Shown: positions 26,421-36,984, counted from the first letter of the stretch. The stretch: 64,000 nucleotides of DNA from a gamma proteobacterium HTCC2207 (GCA_905182855.1 CAJJDA010000005.1:157593-221592), one strand, 5' to 3'. The notes: a model not told the origin generated them from the letters alone. Program-made: numbers and translations.

Positions 26421-26861
26421 TTGTCAGTATTTAAAGCCCGAAAGCAGCAGCTTGATCTGACACGCCTACATGTAGAATGTGAGCGCAATTTCCGGCGTCT
26501 GCAAAGGGTAATCCCAGAGTCAAAAACGCTAGGTGCGACCACCAGGTTTTACTACGAGGGACAGTCCAGTAGCGGCATGATTGTCGAGATAATTGAGGTC
26601 ACTAAATACACCAGTACACTACTGATCACTGCTGATAGGTCGGGTCCGAGCTGGCTTTCAGAAATTGAAATCAAGGTGCGCATCTATCGCGATGCGCAGA
26701 TGGCGGAGGTGATTGAGTGGTGCAGTGACCGGACCATTCCCTGGGCTCTGTCTGAGACAACAGCGATGCATGAACGTGACGAAAAATGGCAGTGGAATAT
26801 GTTTTTGAGCGAGTTGCTGTGTCACGGACTGCGTGTTGGTGTCACAGAATTGGAAATGTGA
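26421..26861 (+). CDS. yqiB: DUF1249 family protein YqiB
   Basis: A 146-residue protein of the DUF1249 family, function unknown. It begins at a TTG (26421) with AGGA ten bases upstream; no in-frame ATG lies close enough to be likely. Recognisable parts are ECERNFRRLQRVIP, a central TLLITADRSG segment and the C-terminal pair of conserved aromatic and acidic residues in RDEKWQWNMFLSELLCHGL. Position between nudF and cpdA is conserved across gammaproteobacteria and is the main support for the name. Confidence 0.9.
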   Translation: MSVFKARKQQLDLTRLHVECERNFRRLQRVIPESKTLGATTRFYYEGQSSSGMIVEIIEVTKYTSTLLITADRSGPSWLSEIEIKVRIYRDAQMAEVIEWCSDRTIPWALSETTAMHERDEKWQWNMFLSELLCHGLRVGVTELEM

Positions 26862-26867
26862 AAACCC

Positions 26868-27653
26868 ATGATGACGCTACGGTTTACCCAGATTACCGAC
26901 CTCCATCTTGGGTCAGCCCGAGACTCAACCCTGGCAGGAGTGCGCACAGCAGAGAGCTTTGAGTCGGTGCTACAGGCTTTGGAGCGGCAGGGCCGAGGCT
27001 CCGATATGCTGCTGTTAACCGGCGACCTGGCCGCTGACTGTGATCCAGAAGCTTATCAAATACTTAATCAGATACTCGTTGAGGAGGGCAAGCAGGCCAT
27101 TTGGTTGCCGGGCAATCATGACAACTTTGATCTGATGGTAGCGAATCTTGTCGATTACCCGCCAATCCAGGTAAAGGTGGCGGGTAGTTGGGCAGTGCTA
27201 ACGCTGGATAGCTCGCAACCGCAAAAGCCTGGAGGCCATATTTCTGAAGAGCAGTTAGAGCAGCTTACACAGAACCTTGAAAGTCACGCAGATAAGTTTG
27301 TCTTGCTGGCTATGCATCACAGCCCAGTCGCAGTTGGCTGCGACTGGCTCGATCAGCAGATGATTGACAATGGGCATCGACTCTATGCCTTACTCCACGC
27401 CCACGGTAACGTTAAAGGTATTATCACCGGACATGTGCACCAGCCTTTTGCTGGCTACTGGGGCGAAATTGCGGTGTATTCGACCCCGTCCAGCTGCGTA
27501 CAATTTAAGCAATACTGTGAGGATTTTACCCTGTCCTCCGATCCTCCAGGGTATCGTTGGCTAGACCTTTGTGAGGACGGCATTATCAATACTGGTGTTG
27601 AATTTTTGCAAGATTTCACCCAGACGCCTGATCTTGATAGCGCCTCGTATTAG
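26868..27653 (+). CDS. cpdA: 3',5'-cyclic-AMP phosphodiesterase
   Basis: CpdA hydrolyses cAMP and so lowers CRP activity. The 261-residue metallophosphoesterase shows all metal-binding motifs in order: QITDLHLG (D-x-H), LLTGDLAAD, LPGNHDN, MHHSPV and TGHVHQP. Length is close to E. coli CpdA (275). Two consecutive ATG codons at 26868 and 26871 could each start it. Substrate assignment rests on the conserved operon context between yqiB and yqiA as well as on the motifs. Confidence 0.92.
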   Translation: MMTLRFTQITDLHLGSARDSTLAGVRTAESFESVLQALERQGRGSDMLLLTGDLAADCDPEAYQILNQILVEEGKQAIWLPGNHDNFDLMVANLVDYPPIQVKVAGSWAVLTLDSSQPQKPGGHISEEQLEQLTQNLESHADKFVLLAMHHSPVAVGCDWLDQQMIDNGHRLYALLHAHGNVKGIITGHVHQPFAGYWGEIAVYSTPSSCVQFKQYCEDFTLSSDPPGYRWLDLCEDGIINTGVEFLQDFTQTPDLDSASY

Positions 27654-27657
27654 AGGG

Positions 27658-27685
27658 CTGACAAGTCCTCAATCTTGGCTATAAT
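27658..27685 (+). promoter_or_regulatory. Sigma-70 promoter of yqiA-parE-parC
   Basis: CTGACA (27658-27663), a 16-bp spacer and a perfect TATAAT (27680-27685), 27 bases before the yqiA start. It sits directly after the cpdA stop and could drive yqiA and the topoisomerase IV genes independently. Confidence 0.65.
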
Positions 27686-27712
27686 AGAGCCTGTTTTCGA
27701 GACGGACTGAGT

Positions 27713-28288
27713 ATGCCGACACTGCTTTATTTACACGGGTTTAACAGTTCGCCTCAGTCTAAAAAGGCTCTGCAAACCCAGGTATGGTTTTCCCAGCATG
27801 CCCCTGAAATCAGGTTTATCTGTCCGCTACTGTCACCCTTCGCCACCGTAGCCATGGCATCCCTGCAGGCGATGATAGAGCAGTCGGCAGAGGACCCTGT
27901 CTATTTAGTAGGCAGTTCGATGGGTGGTTTTTTTGCCACCTGCTTGATAGAGCAGCACAACATGAGAGGCGTGCTAATTAATCCGGCGGTGAGTCCGGGC
28001 CGAGGGTTGCAACATTGGCTGGGCGAAAACGTCAACAGTAATACCGGAGAGCCGTGGATTTTCGAGCCCGAACATATTGCCGAGTACCTCGCTTTAGACC
28101 CGGAGGGTCTTCAGCGTCAAAATAATTATCGGGTGCTACTGCAACGTGGCGATGAGGTACTTGATTACCGCGCAGCGCAAAAACGCTACGCTGGCTGCAG
28201 CATTGTCCTTGAGGATGGAGGAGATCATAGTTTTGTACATTACGAGCAGCATCTGGCAGCTATACACCAGTTTCTGATTTCAAATTGA
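27713..28288 (+). CDS. yqiA: YqiA-family esterase
   Basis: A 191-residue alpha/beta hydrolase. LYLHGFNSSPQSKKA gives the oxyanion region, VGSSMGGFFA carries the nucleophile serine in G-x-S-x-G near residue 68, and the acid and histidine come from QRGDEVLDY and GGDHSFVHYEQH. E. coli YqiA is an esterase on short acyl and palmitoyl-CoA substrates; the physiological substrate is unclear. It lies 47 bases upstream of parE, in the usual order. Confidence 0.92.
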   Translation: MPTLLYLHGFNSSPQSKKALQTQVWFSQHAPEIRFICPLLSPFATVAMASLQAMIEQSAEDPVYLVGSSMGGFFATCLIEQHNMRGVLINPAVSPGRGLQHWLGENVNSNTGEPWIFEPEHIAEYLALDPEGLQRQNNYRVLLQRGDEVLDYRAAQKRYAGCSIVLEDGGDHSFVHYEQHLAAIHQFLISN

Positions 28289-28335
28289 GCTGTGCGAGCA
28301 CGGCACTGAACAACAAGAGTTAATAATAAGAGCGA

Positions 28336-30228
28336 ATGACTAACTACAATGCAAAAGATATTGAGGTCCTCACGGGACTCGATCCGGTGCGCAAGCGGCC
28401 GGGAATGTACACTGACACCACTCGACCAAATCACTTGGCTCAGGAAGTCATTGACAACAGTGTCGACGAAGCGCTGGCGGGTCACGCCACTCGTGTTGAG
28501 GTCACCCTGCACAAAGATGGCTCTGTCTCGGTCTGCGATGATGGTCGCGGCATGCCCGTGGATATCCATCCAGAGCAGGGCATCCCCGGCGTCGAAGTGA
28601 TTCTAGTGACCCTCCATGCCGGCGGTAAATTTTCCAACGACAACTACCAGTTTTCCGGCGGATTGCATGGCGTAGGGGTCTCTGTGGTCAACGCGCTTTC
28701 GACCAAGATGGATGTCATTGTAAGGCGTGACGGCAAGGTCCATCAGATACTGTTTGCTGATGGCCACAAAACCTCTGACCTGAAGGTGATTGACACCTGT
28801 GGTCAGCGCAACACAGGTACTATTTTGCGGTTTTGGCCAAATGCGGTCTATTTTGATTCGGTAAAATTCTCGGTCAGCCGCCTGCGCCACGTGCTGCGGG
28901 CAAAAGCCGTACTCTGTGGTGGCTTGACCGTCAGTTTTTATGATGAAAATACCAATGAAAATGAACAGTGGTATTACGAAGACGGTCTGAAAGATTATTT
29001 GGCGGGCGCATTGCATGGCTGGGAAACACTACCGGCAGAACCTTTTATCGGCGTTTTTTCGGCACCCAATGAAGCCGTCGACTGGGCAGTCCAATGGTTG
29101 CCTGAGGGGGGTGAGCTGGTTCAGGAAAGCTATGTAAACCTGATCCCCACACCCCAGGGCGGCACGCACGCCAATGGCCTGCGCAGTGGCCTCTTAGAGG
29201 CGATGCGTGAATTCTGCGAATTTAGAAATCTATTGCCGCGCGGTATCAAATTAACGCCAGATGACATCTGGGATCGCTGTAGTTATGTGCTCTCCTGCAA
29301 ACTCGCTGATCCGCAGTTTTCGGGTCAGACTAAAGACCGGCTGTCCTCGCGTGAGGTCGCGGCGTTTGTTTCTGGAGTGGTAAAAGACGCCTTTAGCCTG
29401 TGGCTAAATCAGCACACCGAAGAGGCAGAGAAGCTCGCCGACCTCTGCATCTTTGCCGCGCAGCGACGGATGCGCGCTAGCAAAAAAGTGGTGCGCAAAA
29501 AAATCACCCAGGGTCCGGCTCTGCCGGGCAAACTGGCTGACTGTTCGAGTGGTGAGCCCGAGCGCAGTGAAATATTTTTTGTTGAGGGCGACTCTGCAGG
29601 TGGCTCGGCGAAGCAGGCACGCAATCGTGAAAATCAAGCGATTATGCCCCTGCGAGGTAAAATCTTGAACACCTGGGAAGTTGATTCTCAGGAGATTCTG
29701 GGTTCTCAGGAAGTCCATGACATCTCTGTGGCACTGGGCGTCGATCCCGCGGTGGAGAACATTGATTCACTGCGCTACCACAAGATCTGTATTCTCGCCG
29801 ACGCGGACTCTGATGGGCTGCATATAGCAACATTGCTCTGTGCATTATTTGTCCGCCATTTTCGGCCACTGGTGGCCCAGGGGCATGTCTATGTCGCTAT
29901 GCCACCACTGTTCAGAATCGATGTCGGTAAAGATGTTTATTACGCTCTGGATGATGCCGAGCGACAGGGCATACTCGATCGTATTGAGGCCGAGGGTAAA
30001 CGTGGCAAGGTAAACGTGCAGCGCTTCAAGGGTCTGGGTGAGATGAATCCGCTGCAACTGCGCGAAACCACTATGGATCCAGATACTCGGAGGCTCGTAC
30101 AATTGACTATCCAGCCCGGTGATGACACCAATAGTATTATGGATATGTTACTGGCTAAAAAGCGAGCCTCAGACCGCCGCGCCTGGTTAGAAACCAAAGG
30201 CAACCTTGCTGATTCCACAAATCTTTAA
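28336..30228 (+). CDS. parE: DNA topoisomerase IV subunit B
   Basis: ParE is the ATPase subunit of topoisomerase IV, which decatenates sister chromosomes. The 630-residue protein (E. coli 630) has the GHKL site (EVIDNSVDEALAGHATRVEV, DDGRGMP, GGLHGVGVSVVNALS), the transducer domain, and the TOPRIM segment with FFVEGDSAGGSAKQ, PLRGKILN and ADADSDGLH. It ends with RFKGLGEMNPLQL. Its partner parC follows 24 bases later. Confidence 0.97.
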   Translation: MTNYNAKDIEVLTGLDPVRKRPGMYTDTTRPNHLAQEVIDNSVDEALAGHATRVEVTLHKDGSVSVCDDGRGMPVDIHPEQGIPGVEVILVTLHAGGKFSNDNYQFSGGLHGVGVSVVNALSTKMDVIVRRDGKVHQILFADGHKTSDLKVIDTCGQRNTGTILRFWPNAVYFDSVKFSVSRLRHVLRAKAVLCGGLTVSFYDENTNENEQWYYEDGLKDYLAGALHGWETLPAEPFIGVFSAPNEAVDWAVQWLPEGGELVQESYVNLIPTPQGGTHANGLRSGLLEAMREFCEFRNLLPRGIKLTPDDIWDRCSYVLSCKLADPQFSGQTKDRLSSREVAAFVSGVVKDAFSLWLNQHTEEAEKLADLCIFAAQRRMRASKKVVRKKITQGPALPGKLADCSSGEPERSEIFFVEGDSAGGSAKQARNRENQAIMPLRGKILNTWEVDSQEILGSQEVHDISVALGVDPAVENIDSLRYHKICILADADSDGLHIATLLCALFVRHFRPLVAQGHVYVAMPPLFRIDVGKDVYYALDDAERQGILDRIEAEGKRGKVNVQRFKGLGEMNPLQLRETTMDPDTRRLVQLTIQPGDDTNSIMDMLLAKKRASDRRAWLETKGNLADSTNL

Positions 30229-30252
30229 ACCGTATTTAACATAGGAACCACG

Positions 30253-32505
30253 ATGAACGATATCGTAACCTTTAATGACGAGGGCCTAGAAAGCCGGCCA
30301 CTCAGTGACTATGCCGAGCAGGCGTACTTAGACTACTCCATGTACGTGATTCTCGATCGCGCCCTACCGCACATTGGCGACGGACTAAAACCTGTGCAAA
30401 GACGCATTGTTTACGCCATGAGCGAACTCGGGCTAAAAGCTAACGCCAAGTATAAAAAGTCTGCGCGCACCGTCGGTGATGTTATCGGAAAATATCATCC
30501 CCACGGTGACAGCGCGGTCTATGAGGCGATGGTCTTAATGGCGCAGCCTTTTTCGTATCGCTACCCCCTTGTTGATGGCCAGGGTAACTGGGGTTCTGCG
30601 GATGATCCAAAATCTTTCGCGGCAATGCGTTATACCGAGTCCAAGCTCTCTCGATATGCCGATGTGCTTCTGTCAGAACTGGGTCAGGGCACCGCCAACT
30701 GGCGTCCGAACTTTGATGCAACCATGGATGAGCCAGAAATTTTGCCGGCACGGCTACCCAACATCCTGCTCAATGGTACCACCGGTATTGCTGTCGGCAT
30801 GGCCACCGATATACCGGCCCACAATCTCCATGAAGTGGTTAATGCCTGCCTACATTTGCTGGATAACCCGAAGGCGACAGTGGCGGATCTTATGCATTAT
30901 ATTCAGGCGCCTGATTTTCCCACTGAAGCTGAAATCATTACCTCTCAGGCGGATATCCTAAACACCTATGAGACGGGGCGTGGCTCCGTGCGAATGCGCG
31001 CAATTTGGAATAAAGAGGACGGTGACATTATTGTTACCGCGCTACCTTTTCAGACCTCTGGCTCTAAGGTGCTAGAGCAAATCGCTGCACAGATGCGCAA
31101 TAAAAAATTGCCCATGGTCGAAGATTTACGCGATGAGTCGGATCACGAAAACCCTACCCGCCTAGTTATCACTCCACGCTCCAATCGCATCGATGTTGAC
31201 GCATTGATGGATCATCTCTTTGCAACGACAGATCTGGAGCGCAGCTACCGCATCAATATGAACATTATTGGGATCGATGGCCGGCCCTCGGTGATGAACC
31301 TGCGACAGATACTCAAAGATTGGTTGAGCTTTCGTCTTGATGTTACCCGTCGCCGTCTTGACTACCGATTACAGAAAGTCGAAAAGCGTCTACATCTTTT
31401 AGATGGTTTATTAATCGCCTTTTTAAATATTGACGAAGTGATTCACATTATTCGGACAGAGGATGAACCCAAACCAGCCTTGATCGCGAGATTTGATTTA
31501 AGCGATACCCAGGCAGAATATATCCTCGATACTAAATTGCGTCAGCTGGCGCGGCTGGAAGAATTTAAAATTCGCGGTGAGCAAGATGAACTGGCCAAAG
31601 AAAAAGCGAGCTTAGAATTATTGCTGAGCTCTGATGCGCGCCTTAAGACCCTGGTAAAAAGTGAATTGAAAGCTACCGCAGAAGAATATGGCGATGAGCG
31701 TCGCTCACCATTAAAAGAGCGTAACGAAGCTCAGGCGTTCAATGAAAAAGACCTGCTCGTCGCGGAGCCTATTACCGCGGTGCTGTCAGATAAAGGTTGG
31801 TTGCGTGCAGCTAAAGGGCATGAGATTGATCCAATCAGTCTGAGTTATAAATCTGGCGATAAATTTCTTGCTGCTGCCTGTGGGCGCAGCAATCAGAATG
31901 TCTTTTTGCAGGATTCAACTGGCCGTTTCTACGCTTTGGCGGGGCATACTCTGGCCTCGGCAAGAGGTCAAGGTGAGCCTGCAACAGGGCGTCTTAATTT
32001 ACCCTCTGGTGCGTTGTTTACTGATGTAATAATGGGTGCAGATGACCAAAAACTATTGCTGGGAACCGACGCTGGCTATGGTTTTATCGGTAGGATTGGC
32101 GATCTGTTTACCAAAAACAAAGCCGGTAAAGCGGTGGTGACCATTCCCAAAGGCGGCAGAATCTTAAACCCAAAAATGGTCAATGACGTCAATGCACTCA
32201 TCGCAGCTGTCAGTAATGAGGGGCGTATGCTGGTCTTCCCGATTGCTGATCTGCCTGAATTGACTCGTGGCAAGGGAAACAAGATACTCAACATTCCTGG
32301 CTCCCGCTTACAGAGCCGTGAAGAGTTTGTCGTGGATTATGAGGTGATTCCGGAGGGTGGTTCGCTGGTAGTGCATTCAGGTAAGCGCTATCTGGTGATG
32401 AAAGGTAGTGATCTGGAACATTATCGTGGTGAGCGTGGACGCCGCGGGCATAAGCTACCTCGGGGATTTCAGAAAGTCGACAAGCTGGAAGTTCAGGCTA
32501 AATAG
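30253..32505 (+). CDS. parC: DNA topoisomerase IV subunit A
   Basis: ParC cuts and rejoins DNA in topoisomerase IV. The 750-residue protein (E. coli 752) has the winged-helix cleavage region with [17 protein letters not shown], the catalytic tyrosine in MRYTESKLS (Tyr127) and the conserved [11 protein letters not shown] segment. A C-terminal beta-propeller begins about residue 500 ([20 protein letters not shown]). The quinolone-determining positions equivalent to E. coli Ser80 and Glu84 are Ser87 and Glu91, the unmutated residues. It directly follows parE. Confidence 0.97.
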   Translation: MNDIVTFNDEGLESRPLSDYAEQAYLDYSMYVILDRALPHIGDGLKPVQRRIVYAMSELGLKANAKYKKSARTVGDVIGKYHPHGDSAVYEAMVLMAQPFSYRYPLVDGQGNWGSADDPKSFAAMRYTESKLSRYADVLLSELGQGTANWRPNFDATMDEPEILPARLPNILLNGTTGIAVGMATDIPAHNLHEVVNACLHLLDNPKATVADLMHYIQAPDFPTEAEIITSQADILNTYETGRGSVRMRAIWNKEDGDIIVTALPFQTSGSKVLEQIAAQMRNKKLPMVEDLRDESDHENPTRLVITPRSNRIDVDALMDHLFATTDLERSYRINMNIIGIDGRPSVMNLRQILKDWLSFRLDVTRRRLDYRLQKVEKRLHLLDGLLIAFLNIDEVIHIIRTEDEPKPALIARFDLSDTQAEYILDTKLRQLARLEEFKIRGEQDELAKEKASLELLLSSDARLKTLVKSELKATAEEYGDERRSPLKERNEAQAFNEKDLLVAEPITAVLSDKGWLRAAKGHEIDPISLSYKSGDKFLAAACGRSNQNVFLQDSTGRFYALAGHTLASARGQGEPATGRLNLPSGALFTDVIMGADDQKLLLGTDAGYGFIGRIGDLFTKNKAGKAVVTIPKGGRILNPKMVNDVNALIAAVSNEGRMLVFPIADLPELTRGKGNKILNIPGSRLQSREEFVVDYEVIPEGGSLVVHSGKRYLVMKGSDLEHYRGERGRRGHKLPRGFQKVDKLEVQAK

Positions 32506-32525
32506 TTCGAAAAGGAGAGCGTGCT

Positions 32526-32774
32526 ATGGGGTTTTTTTCATGGATTATATTGGGTCTGCTTGCAGGCATGGCCGCTAAGGTGATTATGCCCGGAAAAGAT
32601 GGTGGCGGTTTTTTTGTCACCACTACGCTAGGTATCGCCGGGGCATTTTTGGGCAACTGGCTAGGGTCTTTTTTGGGCCTTGGCAGTATCGGAGAATTTA
32701 GTTTTGGCAGCTTAACCACCGCAGTTGCCGGCGCCTTAGTATTATTATTCTGTTACAAACTACTGAAAAGTTAA
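32526..32774 (+). CDS. GlsB/YeaQ/YmgE-family small membrane protein
   Basis: An 82-residue protein of the transglycosylase-associated (GlsB/YeaQ/YmgE) family. Three glycine-rich hydrophobic helices are visible: SWIILGLLAGMAAKVIMPGK (with the family motif G-L-x-A-G-x-x-A-K-x-I-x-P-G), TTTLGIAGAFLGNWLGSFLG and TTAVAGALVLLFCYKLL. The function is unknown; some members respond to stress. A GGAG site precedes the ATG. It lies 20 bases downstream of parC and may be expressed with it. Confidence 0.88.
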   Translation: MGFFSWIILGLLAGMAAKVIMPGKDGGGFFVTTTLGIAGAFLGNWLGSFLGLGSIGEFSFGSLTTAVAGALVLLFCYKLLKS

Positions 32775-32848
32775 CAATCAGTAGCTGCGGCATCGGCCAC
32801 CGATAACGGCGGCACTGTTAACGCAGAGGTCAGGGTTGCCGAGTCCGT

Positions 32849-34219
32849 TTATCCACGGCCTAACAAATGGTAGCCCTTTAACAAATTTACCGCTTCATAG
32901 AGCTGATTGTCGCCGCTGAGGTCCTCGATATCGGTGGCAGAATCCTCGTCTTCGCCGTCTTCATTTACTGTTTCCAAATGACCGTCGAGGTCTGCTTCGC
33001 GGGTTGTTTTGCGTAGGGAATAAGGTTTTATTTCCGCGCGATTTATCACCAAATCGGGGGCAATACCCTCAGCTTGAATCGAGCGGCCATTAGGCGTGAA
33101 GTACCGGGCGGTCGTCAGCTTTACTGCGCGGCCGTCCCCGAGGGGAATCACGGTTTGTACCGATCCCTTGCCAAAACTCTGGGTACCAATAATCGCGGCG
33201 CGGTTACGATCTTGTAATGCGCCGGCAACAATTTCAGATGCTGAGGCGCTGCCGCCGTTAATAAGTACCACGATGGGTAGACCCTCGAGCAGATCGCCAG
33301 GCTCGGCTTCCAAAATACGATTGGCGCTGGGTAGACGCCCCTCAGTGTAAACGACCGTTCCACCGTCCAATAATGCGCCGGCCATTTCAACTGAGGCTGG
33401 GACTAAGCCTCCAGGATTATTGCGCAGATCAAGGACCAGCCCTTTTAGGGGATCCTTGATCGAGTCTGATTTAAGTTTTTCTATCGCCACAATAAAGTCA
33501 GCCCCTGAAGTCTCCTGAAAGTGTGACACCCGCACATAGGCATAACCGGGTTCAAGGACTCGAGATCGCACAGCGCTCGCCCGAATAATATCACGCACAA
33601 GGGTGAATTCCAGCGGCCCTTCTTCGCCCTCTCGATAAATGGTTAACTTAATACTGGTACCTTTTTCACCGCGCATTTTATCGATGGCTTTTTGTACACC
33701 CATGCCGCGAACAGGAGCGCCATTCATTTCGATAATAAGATCTCCCGCCTCGATGCCGGCGTTGGCGGCGGGGGTATCATCGATGGGTGAAATAACATTA
33801 ATGACACCATTCTTGCCACCTACCCTGAGACCGAGTCCCCCATACTTCCCTGACGCGTGCTCCTCCAATTCACCATAGTCGTCCTGATTCAGGTAAGCAG
33901 AGTGCGGGTCGAGTTCAAGGAGTAAGCCGGCAATAGCATTTTCTAGTAACTGGGTATCCGCCACCTCTTCGACATAGCCTAAGCGAATCTGCTCAAAGAC
34001 CTGAGTAAATAGGCGGAGCTCACGCAGGGGAAGCCGGGACGCAACCGCAGATTCTTCAGCGACGAGTATTACTGTGTTTGTTGGATCAATGCTTGTTTCA
34101 GCGGGCTCGTTGGGGTCTGTCTCAGCCAGCGCTAGGACTGAGTAGCAAAAGGCTATGGTAAGTGACAGCGTCAGCAGCCATAGGCCAGTGACAATTCGAC
34201 GCAACAAGATTCGTAACAT
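32849..34219 (-). CDS. ctp: C-terminal processing peptidase (S41 family)
   Basis: A 456-residue exported tail-specific protease. From the chosen start (MLRILLRRIVTGLWLLTLSL) a signal peptide or anchor ends near ALAE. The prodomain-like segment with ELRLFTQVFEQIRLGYVEEV follows, then a PDZ domain (GGLGLRVGGKNGVINVISPI, AGDLIIEMNGAPVRG) and the catalytic part with GLVLDLRNNPGG, GGSASASEIVAGALQD (serine nucleophile) and SFGKGSVQTV (lysine). The longer frame to 34273 lacks a ribosome binding site, whereas AGGA precedes this ATG by 8 bases. It is the last gene of gpmI-envC-ctp, a common order. Confidence 0.93.
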   Translation of the reverse strand: MLRILLRRIVTGLWLLTLSLTIAFCYSVLALAETDPNEPAETSIDPTNTVILVAEESAVASRLPLRELRLFTQVFEQIRLGYVEEVADTQLLENAIAGLLLELDPHSAYLNQDDYGELEEHASGKYGGLGLRVGGKNGVINVISPIDDTPAANAGIEAGDLIIEMNGAPVRGMGVQKAIDKMRGEKGTSIKLTIYREGEEGPLEFTLVRDIIRASAVRSRVLEPGYAYVRVSHFQETSGADFIVAIEKLKSDSIKDPLKGLVLDLRNNPGGLVPASVEMAGALLDGGTVVYTEGRLPSANRILEAEPGDLLEGLPIVVLINGGSASASEIVAGALQDRNRAAIIGTQSFGKGSVQTVIPLGDGRAVKLTTARYFTPNGRSIQAEGIAPDLVINRAEIKPYSLRKTTREADLDGHLETVNEDGEDEDSATDIEDLSGDNQLYEAVNLLKGYHLLGRG

Positions 34220-34300
34220 AGATAGTTTCCTTTTATCGATCTGAGCTTTAACATTACCTGCATTGGAGTGCATAAAACTCGGATGGTTGCATCCGGTTAT

Positions 34301-35443
34301 TCAGCGTTTTTCTAGCCAGACTTTAGGGTCTGCTGGCTTGCCTTGACTGCGGATTTCAAAATACAGTGCCGGCTTGTTTAGGCCCCCGGTATCGCCAGCG
34401 CGAGCGACAAGCTCATTACTTTGCACCCAGTCGCCAGTATCTTTTAGAAGCTCCTGATTGTGTGCATAGAGCGTCATATAGCCGTCGCCATGATCCACAA
34501 TAGCCAGCAGACCAAAGCCGCGTAAATAGTTTGAAAAAACGATACGGCCATTGTGTACTGCGTTGACGGCAGTGCCAGCGGACGCACTGATTAGCCAGCC
34601 CTCCCAGCGCAGTTCGCCACTGCGCTGACTGCCATAACTGTGCGCCACTCGACCTTTAAGGGGCCAGCTAAGTTTGCCTTTGCGCGATAGAAAAGGCTTA
34701 TAGTTGCTGGGGAGTGTCATGTCTGCGACCGCTTCTTCGACAGCGCTGAGGATTTCTTCTAGCTCGCTTCGCTCTCGCTGCAGACTCCCAAGCTTCTTTT
34801 TGTCACTGACCAGAGATGCGTCCAATTGCTTTAATGTCACGGAGCGTTTAGCCACACGACCGCGCAGCTTTTCCTGACCACTCTTGAGATCGCTCTGAGA
34901 TCTTTTTAGCGCCAATTGCTGGCTGCTGATACGAGCGATAACTTCGGTCAGTGATTCCACATCATTCATATAACTGGTTATTTTTTCGCTTCGGGCCTGC
35001 AAAAAATAATCATAATACTTAAACATGCGGGCGAGTTGTTGTGGATTTTCCTGATTTAGCAACAACTTGATGGGTTCTTGATCTCCCAGCTTGTGTGCCG
35101 CGGCTATCTGCTCGGCAATGACGTCAGCCTGTTGCACAATGCGTGCCTGCAGGTCAGTTTCCTGATGCCTTAAAATAGATAATTCAGCCACCACAGTCCG
35201 TATTTCTTTACCCAGTTTGCGTAGATTTCCTTTAAGTTGGCTGGCCTCAACCTCAACTTTCTTAAGCTCATTCTGCAAACTATCTTTTTGTTTATCGCGG
35301 GACCGAAGTTTCTTTTCCAGCTTAGATATTGAGCGATCTAATTTTTCTAGACGGGCCTGTTGCTGGTCATCGGCGGCACTAACATAGTCCAGTGGGACGA
35401 TCAGATTTAAGGCCAATATAGAAAGTGCCCAGAGGTATTTCAT
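34301..35443 (-). CDS. envC: EnvC-like murein hydrolase activator
   Basis: EnvC activates the amidases AmiA and AmiB at the septum. The 380-residue precursor has a signal peptide (LWALSILALNLIVPLDYVSA), a long coiled coil (residues about 25-235, rich in Lys, Glu and Gln heptads) and a C-terminal LytM/M23 fold starting at SWPLKGRVAHSYG. The LytM zinc ligands are lost: the usual H-x3-D site reads RWEGWLIS and the H-x-H site reads ALYFEIR. The fold is therefore an activator rather than an enzyme, as in E. coli EnvC. Its ATG overlaps the gpmI stop by four bases. Confidence 0.93.
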   Translation of the reverse strand: MKYLWALSILALNLIVPLDYVSAADDQQQARLEKLDRSISKLEKKLRSRDKQKDSLQNELKKVEVEASQLKGNLRKLGKEIRTVVAELSILRHQETDLQARIVQQADVIAEQIAAAHKLGDQEPIKLLLNQENPQQLARMFKYYDYFLQARSEKITSYMNDVESLTEVIARISSQQLALKRSQSDLKSGQEKLRGRVAKRSVTLKQLDASLVSDKKKLGSLQRERSELEEILSAVEEAVADMTLPSNYKPFLSRKGKLSWPLKGRVAHSYGSQRSGELRWEGWLISASAGTAVNAVHNGRIVFSNYLRGFGLLAIVDHGDGYMTLYAHNQELLKDTGDWVQSNELVARAGDTGGLNKPALYFEIRSQGKPADPKVWLEKR

Positions 35444-36984
35444 TGAATGATCAAAGGCCGGCCGGTCATTTCGACGGGCTGAGCTAGACCCATCAGGCTC
35501 AGCATAGTGGGAGCGATGTCGGCTAGAGATCCGCCACTGTCGAGGGACAGAGTGCGCGGCCCTGCATACACCAGAGGTACAGGCAGAGTGGTATGTTGGG
35601 TATGAGGCTGGTTATTAAATTCATCAAACATTTCCTCAACATTACCATGGTCAGCAGTAATTAAAATTTCGCCCCCCACTAGCGCCAGCGCTTTGAGAAT
35701 CTCCGCAAGGCAATGATCGACCGCTTCAACGGCCTTAGTCGCGGCGTCAAAATTACCGGTATGGCCGACCTGATCACAGTTCGCATAGTTACAAATAATC
35801 GCATCAAACTGTCCCGAACCAATCGCCTCAACCAATTTCTCAGTCACTTCTGGAGCACTCATTTCCGGCATAGAATCGTAGGTTTCGACGTCGGGTGAAG
35901 GGACAAGGATTCTCTCCTCACCAGGATAGAGTGATTCGCGACCACCACTAAAGAAAAATGTCACATGAGCATATTTTTCAGTTTCGGCAATGCGCAGCTG
36001 TCGTTTATTTTGGCTGGCCAAATATTCTCCCAGAGAATTCACCAGACTCAGGGGTGGGTAGGCGCAGGGTATCTCCAAATTAGATTCATATTCGGTTGCC
36101 ATTACAAAGCTTGCAAGCTTTGGTACCGTCGTTCGCTCAAAGCCATCAAAGTACTCGTCGACCAGAGCATGAGTAATTTCTCTGGCGCGATCAGGCCGAA
36201 AATTCATAGAAATAACGACATCGCCATCTTCAATTTTGATTGGCTCCCTGCCGCCATCACAGATACTGGTAGCGCGAACAAACTCATCATTTTCATCGCG
36301 GGCATAGGCTGCGTCTAAAGCATTGACCGCACTAGTGGCGGTAAAGGGTGCAACTCCCTGAGTCATTAGCTGATGGCACTCTTTAACGCGGTCCCAACGA
36401 TTATCACGGTCCATAGAATAGAATCGGCCAATTACCGAAATTATTTTGGCGACGCCCAGTTTGTCACAGAGATCCTGAGTTTTCTGCAAAGAGAAAAGTG
36501 CGCTGCGCGGTGGACAGTCGCGGCCATCTAACGTGGCATGCAGATAGACTTTGGTTGCGCCACGCTGAGCAGCTAACTCAAGCATGGCGTTAATATGGTC
36601 TTCATGGCTATGCACACCGCCGGGCGAAAGCAGGCCCATGACATGAATAGCTCGGTCAGTCGAGATCGCCTGATCTATTGCCTCACAAAAGGCAGTGTTG
36701 GTAAAGAAGTCACCGTCAGTGATAGCCTTGTTTATACGGGTAAAGTTTTGATAGACCACGCGCCCGGCGCCGAGAGTCATGTGCCCGACTTCAGAATTAC
36801 CCATTTGACCCTCTGGCAGACCTACCTCGAGACCAGAAGTATGAATCAGGGTCTTTGGGTTGCTGGCCCAAAGGTTTTCCCATATTGGCGCGTTGGCATT
36901 CGACACAGCGTTGTATTGGTTCGTTTCGCTGTGGCCGAAGCCGTCAAGAATAAGCAGCACAAGGGGTTTTCGTTGGTCGGTCAT
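35440..36984 (-). CDS. gpmI: 2,3-bisphosphoglycerate-independent phosphoglycerate mutase
   Basis: GpmI interconverts 3- and 2-phosphoglycerate using two Mn ions and a phosphoserine intermediate. The 514-residue protein matches the family length. It has PLVLLILDGFGHS, the catalytic serine in GQMGNSEVGHMTLGAGRVV (Ser in NSEVGH), HATLDGRDCPPRSA, the metal-binding NYANCDQVGHTG and ITADHGNVEEM. It leads the gpmI-envC-ctp unit; envC overlaps its stop codon. Confidence 0.97.
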   Translation of the reverse strand: MTDQRKPLVLLILDGFGHSETNQYNAVSNANAPIWENLWASNPKTLIHTSGLEVGLPEGQMGNSEVGHMTLGAGRVVYQNFTRINKAITDGDFFTNTAFCEAIDQAISTDRAIHVMGLLSPGGVHSHEDHINAMLELAAQRGATKVYLHATLDGRDCPPRSALFSLQKTQDLCDKLGVAKIISVIGRFYSMDRDNRWDRVKECHQLMTQGVAPFTATSAVNALDAAYARDENDEFVRATSICDGGREPIKIEDGDVVISMNFRPDRAREITHALVDEYFDGFERTTVPKLASFVMATEYESNLEIPCAYPPLSLVNSLGEYLASQNKRQLRIAETEKYAHVTFFFSGGRESLYPGEERILVPSPDVETYDSMPEMSAPEVTEKLVEAIGSGQFDAIICNYANCDQVGHTGNFDAATKAVEAVDHCLAEILKALALVGGEILITADHGNVEEMFDEFNNQPHTQHTTLPVPLVYAGPRTLSLDSGGSLADIAPTMLSLMGLAQPVEMTGRPLIIQ